Below are positions 14,146 through 18,580 of a stretch of DNA of 18,580 bases, in pieces (the first letter of the stretch is position 1; each line of letters begins with the position of its first letter). The notes below the pieces were generated by a model, which saw only the letters and a list, made by a program, of their open reading frames with translations, had not been told where the DNA came from and did not search any database. The translations under genes were made by a program, and so were the position numbers. The stretch spans positions 1 to 18,580 of the forward strand of contig JAFGWS010000002.1 of assembly GCA_016937035.1 (NCBI GenBank), in the 5' to 3' direction. This stretch comes from Pontiellaceae bacterium (lineage in GTDB: Bacteria > Verrucomicrobiota > Kiritimatiellia > Kiritimatiellales > Pontiellaceae).

Positions 14146-14175
14146 TTGATTTACCGCTGGAAGTTGGGCTATATT
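14146..14175 (+). promoter_or_regulatory. Putative sigma-70-type promoter of ftsK
   Basis: TTGATT (14146-14151) and TATATT (14170-14175) resemble -35 and -10 boxes with an 18-nt spacer. Transcription would begin at or a few bases before the ATG at 14182, giving an almost leaderless mRNA. That would explain why no ribosome site precedes this ATG, and it makes the TTG at 14146 an unlikely start codon. Confidence 0.4.
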
Positions 14176-14181
14176 GGACGA

Positions 14182-16605
14182 ATGGGAAAAAAGGAAATAG
14201 ACAGAAAAGGGCATCCTGTTTGGCGGGAATTTACGGGAATAGTCATCGGGATTCTTGGGCTGGTGTTGCTGCTGGGCATGCTTTCCTACGATGAATCGCA
14301 GGTCGGAGCATTTAACAGCGATCCGGTGTGGACGAGTAATTGGGCGGGTTTTGTCGGGGCTTGGCTGGCATGTGGTACGTTTATGCTTTGGGGGCTTGCA
14401 AGTTACACCGTTCCCGTTGCCCTGATCTGGATGAGCATTTCCTCGCTGTTGCGTTCAGGGTCGCGAACCGTTTTTAAAATAGTATGGTTTGTGTTGGGCC
14501 TCACCTGCTTGGCTGGGCTCATTCAGATGAATGCAGAGTTCTGGAATCGTGCTGCAGAAAATATTAATCAGCAGGATCTTCCCGGCGGAGTGATCGGTAA
14601 TGCGCTGGCCGGCGAATTCGGACGAAAATCACTGGTGTCGTTATTGGGAGCCGGAGGAACGGGCCTGCTCTTTGTTGTCTTTCTAGTGCTTTCTGTCGTA
14701 AAGCTCTTTAACGTGAGCCTTATTGAATTTGGAAAATGGATCTGGGGGCATCTGCGCCGGGTGAAGATTGAAAGGCGGGAGGAAAAACCGACTTCGGTAA
14801 AGAGGGAAAAAGAGCCGCGCCCGAAAAAGGAGAAGCCGCCGAAAGTGAAGCGGGAGCGTCCGGAGCCGAAAAAGAAAAAATCGAAGCCGGAAACGGCTCC
14901 CGCTGAAGAGTCGGATGTGGATATTCGTAAGCTGCTGGTTGAACAGCAGAATCTGATCGATCTTGCGCCGGTAGTGGAGTCGGGTTTGCCGCCTCCTCCG
15001 CCGGAAAAGAACCCCCGCAAAAAACCCCGCAAAGTCGAAATGTCGAGCAATGATGCCCATGTGGAACCATTTGCTCAGGTGGATGAAGGTGCACATGGAG
15101 ATTATATCCTGCCGCCGCTCTCTCTGCTCGATCCGCCCGTGCCGCAGAGCAAAGGAATGTCGGCCAACGAAATTGCCGATACCGCAGAAATTTTACAGAA
15201 GGCCCTCGAAGAATTTGGTGTCGAAGCAAAGGTGACCGGGGTGCAGCAGGGTCCGGTGGTGACCTGTTACGAAATTCTGCCCGCTTCAGGCGTGCGTGTG
15301 GAACGGATCAAATCCCTCTCCGATAATCTTGCGCTGAAAATGCATGCGGAGAGCATTCGTATTCAGGCACCGATTCCCGGCAAGGGGGTGTGCGGCGTGG
15401 AAATCCCCAATACGTCGCGGGCGTCGGTCTTTTTCCGCGAGTTGGTGGAAAGCAGGGTTTTTCAGTCCGACAAGCATGCGCTGCCGCTGGTGCTCGGCAA
15501 GGATGTGAACGGGCACAGTATTACATTCGATCTCGCCAAAATGCCGCATCTGCTGATTGCCGGGGCAACGGGCGCGGGGAAGTCGGTCTGTATGAATTCC
15601 ATTTTGACGGGGCTTCTGATGAAGCATTCGCCCGATGCCATGCGGCTGATTCTGGTGGATCCGAAAACCGTGGAGTTTCACGCCTATAATAATCTGCCGC
15701 ATTTGGTGGTGCCGGTGATTACGAATGCCAAGAAGGTGGCGTTGGGGTTGAAGTGGGCGATCGACGAGATGGAACGCCGCTTCAGGTGGTTCCGGCAGGC
15801 GGGCGTTCGCGATCTGCCGAGCTTTAATGCCCGCGCTGTGCAGAAGCAGACAGAACTCTTTGGCGATGAACTGGACTCAGGGGACGAAAAGAAAAATGAG
15901 CTGCCTGAGAAACTGCCCTATATTGTGATTGTGATCGATGAGTTGGCGGACCTGATGCATGTGGCGCAGGCGGAGATTGAAGCCGGGATTGCACGCCTGG
16001 CGGCCAAATCGCGCGCGGCCGGGATTCATATGATTTTGGCAACACAACGCCCGGACGTGAAGGTGATTACCGGAACAATCAAGGCTAACTTCCCGGTGCG
16101 CATTGCGTTTAAGGTTTCCCAAAAAGTGGACAGCCGCACGATTCTCGACCGGATGGGCGCGGATACGCTGCTGGGCAAGGGCGATATGCTGGTGCTGCCG
16201 CCCGGAACCGATAAGCTGATCCGCCTGCAGGGCGTTTACACCAGCGACGGCGAGATCGACCGCGTCACCAATTTCTGTAAGGAGCAGTGCCAGCCGGAAT
16301 TTATTACGGAAATTCACGAGAAAATTGAAAACAAGACGGTTGATCTGCCGGAAGTGGATGACGGCGGCGACGATGAGATTGTGGAGCAGGCCATCGAGGT
16401 GATTCGGCAGACCAAACGCGCATCGACCTCTTCGCTGCAGCGGCGTCTGCGCATTGGCTATACACGCGCGGCACGCGTAATGGATCTGCTCGAAGAACGG
16501 GGCATTGTGGGGCCGCCCGACGGAGCGGGGCCGCGCGAAATATTGATCGATCTGGATGGAGAAATTCCACAAAACACGGGAGCAGCGGATGATGCAGCAG
16601 GGTAA
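14182..16605 (+). CDS. ftsK: FtsK/SpoIIIE-family DNA translocase
   Basis: A membrane-anchored motor that pumps chromosomal DNA through the closing septum and aids dimer resolution. Numbered from ATG 14182 (807 residues), the N-terminus has four to five hydrophobic spans (about 18-36, 54-72, 74-90, 97-114, 156-174). A linker of about 100 residues rich in Lys, Arg, Glu and Pro follows (about 190-290). The motor contains Walker A GATGAGKS (461-468), VDPKTVEF (492-499), Walker B YIVIVIDELADLM (580-592) and ATQRPDVKVITG (620-631). The C-terminal winged-helix gamma domain (about 732-790: QAIEVIRQTKRAST, RVMDLLEERGIVG) reads the KOPS-type polarity sequences in known family members. Three genes follow on the same strand, the first overlapping by 17 nt. 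Confidence 0.96.
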   Translation: MGKKEIDRKGHPVWREFTGIVIGILGLVLLLGMLSYDESQVGAFNSDPVWTSNWAGFVGAWLACGTFMLWGLASYTVPVALIWMSISSLLRSGSRTVFKIVWFVLGLTCLAGLIQMNAEFWNRAAENINQQDLPGGVIGNALAGEFGRKSLVSLLGAGGTGLLFVVFLVLSVVKLFNVSLIEFGKWIWGHLRRVKIERREEKPTSVKREKEPRPKKEKPPKVKRERPEPKKKKSKPETAPAEESDVDIRKLLVEQQNLIDLAPVVESGLPPPPPEKNPRKKPRKVEMSSNDAHVEPFAQVDEGAHGDYILPPLSLLDPPVPQSKGMSANEIADTAEILQKALEEFGVEAKVTGVQQGPVVTCYEILPASGVRVERIKSLSDNLALKMHAESIRIQAPIPGKGVCGVEIPNTSRASVFFRELVESRVFQSDKHALPLVLGKDVNGHSITFDLAKMPHLLIAGATGAGKSVCMNSILTGLLMKHSPDAMRLILVDPKTVEFHAYNNLPHLVVPVITNAKKVALGLKWAIDEMERRFRWFRQAGVRDLPSFNARAVQKQTELFGDELDSGDEKKNELPEKLPYIVIVIDELADLMHVAQAEIEAGIARLAAKSRAAGIHMILATQRPDVKVITGTIKANFPVRIAFKVSQKVDSRTILDRMGADTLLGKGDMLVLPPGTDKLIRLQGVYTSDGEIDRVTNFCKEQCQPEFITEIHEKIENKTVDLPEVDDGGDDEIVEQAIEVIRQTKRASTSSLQRRLRIGYTRAARVMDLLEERGIVGPPDGAGPREILIDLDGEIPQNTGAADDAAG

Positions 16606-17182
16606 TTTAAATATTGGAACCATCGGGCAGAAGCTCGAAGCCGCCCGCCAGTCAAAGGGCGTCACAATTTCCGAAGCCGGACAGGCCACGAAAATTATGT
16701 CGAAATATATTGAGGCGATGGAGGCTGATAATTTTGGAGAACTCGCCGCGCCGGTCTATGTGAAGGGCTTTATCCGCATGTATGCCCAGTATCTCGGGCT
16801 GGATGCGGTTCCGCTGGTGAATGAATATCTTTCGCAATACGGACCTCGAAATAAAAAAACACAGCTTACGGACGATGTGCGAAAATCGTTGGTGAAAGCG
16901 GATTTAACGCCGGGTGAGTCGGAGACTGCGGCAAAAGGTCGGGCGGCGTTGTCTGAAGCTGCAGAAAAAATGTTCGGTCAAGTGCTCGACGGGGGGCTGC
17001 CGATAAAGAAAATCGTGGTGGGTGTTTTCGCTGTAGTGGTCCTCGTGCTTGCGGCCGTGGGGGTGAAGCAATGCGCGAAGGATGATGAACCCGCTCCCGC
17101 CGGCGGCGCGGCGAGGGAGCATCAGTTAATCTCCGAGGATGTTCCGCCGGTCTATTATAATGCCTCCGGCGCAAGTGAATAA
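16589..17182 (+). CDS. rodZ: RodZ-like membrane-anchored helix-turn-helix protein
   Basis: From ATG 16589 (197 residues) the protein has an N-terminal HTH_25-type domain, TIGQKLEAARQSKGVTISEA then KYIEAMEADNFGELAAPVYV and GFIRMYAQYLGLD (about 10-75). A polar linker follows, then one membrane span (about 140-159, KIVVGVFAVVVLVLAAVGVK) and a short tail of about 38 residues. RodZ links MreB to the cell-wall elongation machinery. The larger C-terminal beta domain of enterobacterial RodZ is absent, as in many short homologues. The ribosome site GGGAG lies 6 nt before ATG 16589, so the upstream ATG 16556 is rejected. The first 17 nt overlap ftsK, so translation is probably coupled. The ftsK-rodZ-pgsA order resembles the spoIIIE-ymfM-pgsA neighbourhood of Firmicutes. 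Confidence 0.8.
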   Translation: MMQQGNLNIGTIGQKLEAARQSKGVTISEAGQATKIMSKYIEAMEADNFGELAAPVYVKGFIRMYAQYLGLDAVPLVNEYLSQYGPRNKKTQLTDDVRKSLVKADLTPGESETAAKGRAALSEAAEKMFGQVLDGGLPIKKIVVGVFAVVVLVLAAVGVKQCAKDDEPAPAGGAAREHQLISEDVPPVYYNASGASE

Positions 17183-17197
17183 ACGGAAATAGTTTTT

Positions 17198-17758
17198 ATG
17201 AAAAGTCTTCCCAATCACCTGACGGTCAGCCGTTTTTGGATGACCGCCGTAATGATGGTTTGTATGACGGTTCAGTTTCCCTATGCGCAGATCATAGCGT
17301 TGGTCATTTTTGTGCTCGCGAGTGTCACGGATGCGCTCGACGGCTATCTTGCCCGCAACTTTTTCGGCGTGACCTCTTTCGGAAAACTGATGGATCCGTT
17401 GGCCGATAAAGTGCTCGTCTGCGCGGCCTTTATTGGATTTGTTGAACTCGGCAGCATTGATGCGTGGATGGTCGTGCTGATTATTGCGCGGGAGTTTATG
17501 GTGACGGGTATGCGGCTGCTGATGATTGAAAAGGGCATCGTTATGCCCGCCGGAATGTGGGGCAAGGTTAAGACAACAGTTCAGATGGTCGCAATCGGAC
17601 TCTATTTTCTAGGACTGATTTGGAACGTGCCGGTACTGCCGACTCCGGGTTCAAACTTTGCCTGGTGGCTGGGGCTGGGTGCTGCGGTGCTGACCGCTTG
17701 GACCGGAGTGGTCTATTTTTGGCAGCAGCGCCATGAGATCTGGGATAAGGCGGAATAG
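17198..17758 (+). CDS. pgsA: CDP-diacylglycerol-glycerol-3-phosphate 3-phosphatidyltransferase
   Basis: This integral membrane enzyme makes phosphatidylglycerophosphate from CDP-diacylglycerol and glycerol 3-phosphate, the entry to phosphatidylglycerol. The complete CDP-alcohol phosphotransferase signature D-x2-DG-x2-AR-x8-G-x3-D-x3-D is present: Asp45, Asp48, Gly49, Ala52, Arg53, Gly62, Asp66, Asp70. Several hydrophobic spans follow (for example 72-95, 117-135 and 150-172). At 186 residues it is of normal length. ATG 17198 lies 15 nt after the rodZ stop with only a weak GGAAA-like site. The substrate assignment rests on length, the opening LPNHLTVSR and the gene order; other CDP-alcohol transferases share the motif. 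Confidence 0.88.
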   Translation: MKSLPNHLTVSRFWMTAVMMVCMTVQFPYAQIIALVIFVLASVTDALDGYLARNFFGVTSFGKLMDPLADKVLVCAAFIGFVELGSIDAWMVVLIIAREFMVTGMRLLMIEKGIVMPAGMWGKVKTTVQMVAIGLYFLGLIWNVPVLPTPGSNFAWWLGLGAAVLTAWTGVVYFWQQRHEIWDKAE

Positions 17759-17834
17759 CGGATTTGTCGTGGATTGCCGATTTGCGATGGATGATGGTCG
17801 ATATGGATAGAAGTTGAGAGGCAGGGAAAAAGTC

Positions 17835-18392
17835 GTGGGCACAGAAAACAGGGGTCATTGGAGTGTGCGCAAATGTTCCAAGACGTGTGCAAAGTGCGCA
17901 AAGGCGTTTGCCGATAGAGAGACGCTGTTTTCCCGCCTGCTGGCCGATGGCGAAGAATATCACCGCGAAGATTTCTGTTGCGATTGCTGGAATAAAAAAT
18001 ATTCCGGGCTGAGTGTCTGGAAAACGGTTTTCCTCGTTCCGCCCCCGCCCGACGAAGAGACGGTAAAAAAAGAGAATGCGGAATCGCTCCTGCGCAAGCT
18101 GATGGATCAAGACGATGAGGCCGATCTGGATGCCGTATTTATTTTGGCCGTTATGCTGGAGCGAAAGAAAATTTTGGTTGAGCGCGATGTGCAGGTCGCT
18201 GAAAACGGTTCAAAAATGCGCATTTACGAACACCGAAAAACCGGCGAGAGTTTTCTGATTATTGATCCGCAGCTCAAACTCGATGCGTTGGAAGAGGTGC
18301 AGGAGCGCGTTGTTTCCCTGCTCGGCGGTAAACCGCAGGGTGACGGCCCGGCTTCTGCTCCGGCGAAAGGGGTAGACTCCGACGAAGAATAA
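17835..18392 (+). CDS. Cysteine-rich protein of unknown function
   Basis: I do not recognise a named family. Numbered from the alternative TTG at 17814, the N-terminus contains KCSKTCAKCAKAF (Cys21, Cys25, Cys28) and FCCDCWNKK (Cys55, Cys56, Cys58), a spacing that suits a zinc ribbon or similar metal knuckle. It is followed by PPPPDEE, a helical stretch with LRKLMDQDDEADLDAVFILAVMLE, a beta-like segment with RIYEHRKTGESFLIIDPQ, and an acidic, low-complexity tail (PAKGVDSDEE). It is soluble with no signal peptide. GTG 17835 has AGGGA about 9 nt upstream and is preferred over TTG 17814. The 76-nt gap after pgsA and the shared strand suggest it may be the last gene of the ftsK unit. A nucleic-acid-binding or ribosome-linked role is conceivable but unsupported. 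Confidence 0.65.
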   Translation: MGTENRGHWSVRKCSKTCAKCAKAFADRETLFSRLLADGEEYHREDFCCDCWNKKYSGLSVWKTVFLVPPPPDEETVKKENAESLLRKLMDQDDEADLDAVFILAVMLERKKILVERDVQVAENGSKMRIYEHRKTGESFLIIDPQLKLDALEEVQERVVSLLGGKPQGDGPASAPAKGVDSDEE

Positions 18393-18429
18393 TAGGCAGG
18401 CCGTGCTCCACGGTCTGTGCTTCGGAGTC
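18375..18429 (+). terminator. Possible transcription end structure after the cysteine-rich gene
   Basis: GACTCCG (18375-18381) pairs perfectly with CGGAGTC (18423-18429) and encloses a second hairpin, CCGTG-CTC-CACGG (18401-18413). The outer arm overlaps the end of the coding region. No T-run follows, so intrinsic termination is uncertain; the structure may simply separate this unit from the leader that follows. Confidence 0.3.
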
Positions 18430-18524
18430 CTGCAGATGTGCGGTCAAAACAAACGGTTTGGACTCATGGGGTTGCCGTTTTGGCCCGCCCGATTTCGGGG
18501 CGATGAAAATCGCAAAAACAACGC

Positions 18525-18552
18525 TTGACCGCGAACCGCAGTCAGCTATTAT
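18525..18552 (+). promoter_or_regulatory. Strong sigma-70-like promoter at the window edge
   Basis: TTGACC (18525-18530) and TATTAT (18547-18552) match the -35 and -10 consensus at five of six positions each, with a 16-nt spacer. They are followed at once by a boxA-like sequence. The arrangement points to a stable-RNA operon starting downstream of the window. Confidence 0.65.
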
Positions 18553-18555
18553 CTA

Positions 18556-18569
18556 GCGCTCTTTGAACA
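18556..18569 (+). promoter_or_regulatory. boxA-like antitermination sequence of an rRNA leader
   Basis: GCGCTCTTTGAACA closely resembles the boxA element (TGCTCTTTAACA) that recruits the NusB/NusE antitermination complex on rRNA transcripts. It lies directly downstream of the strong promoter, as expected for a 16S rRNA leader. The rRNA gene itself is outside the window. Confidence 0.55.
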
Positions 18570-18580
18570 AATCCAGAAGC

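Overview
The window reads as bacterial chromosome, most likely from the PVC superphylum (Kiritimatiellota, Verrucomicrobiota or Lentisphaerota). That placement is an inference from the gene content, the ftsK-rodZ-pgsA order, a GHMP-kinase/nucleotidyltransferase fusion and the style of the dispersed short palindromic repeats. No rRNA or other marker lies inside the window to prove it.

Layout. (1) Positions 1-3585, all on the minus strand: the broken or partial 5' end of a pyridoxamine-phosphate-oxidase-type flavoprotein gene, an AraC-family regulator, and the RNA-binding transcription accessory protein Tex. (2) Positions 3586-9438, an accessory island. It holds a chimeric remnant of two DNA methyltransferases from restriction systems, a translationally coupled HEPN-like/RES-domain gene pair, a truncated and frameshifted RhuM-family gene, a Phd/YefM-VapC toxin-antitoxin pair, and an unrecognised six-segment membrane protein. 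Between these lie many repeats: three blocks of 9-10-nt-period tandem repeat, palindromes with a GGCGTCCC-like core, a 63-nt hairpin and a decayed 26-bp inverted-repeat element. (3) Positions 9439-12708: glgC (ADP-glucose synthesis) followed by a fused sugar kinase plus nucleotidyltransferase, a sugar-nucleotide module. (4) Positions 12939-18392: housekeeping genes rsgA (30S assembly GTPase), ftsK (DNA translocase), a rodZ-like membrane HTH protein, pgsA (phosphatidylglycerophosphate synthase) and a cysteine-rich conserved-looking protein. (5) The last 60 bases look like the promoter and boxA leader of an rRNA operon that would start just past the window.

How the genes work together. The core genes fall into ordinary units: the tex-araC strand, the glgC/kinase sugar-nucleotide pair, and the ftsK-rodZ-pgsA envelope and division unit. 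The island looks like a defence graveyard in which only some modules are intact. The best candidate for an undescribed system is the HEPN-RES operon at 4543-6260. It pairs a probable RNase-type domain (R-x4-H) with a probable NAD+-consuming RES domain whose family residues are present. The two genes overlap by ATGA, there is no Xre partner, the composition is visibly AT-richer than tex, and the start codon is supplied by a tandem repeat. Function is inferred from motifs only.
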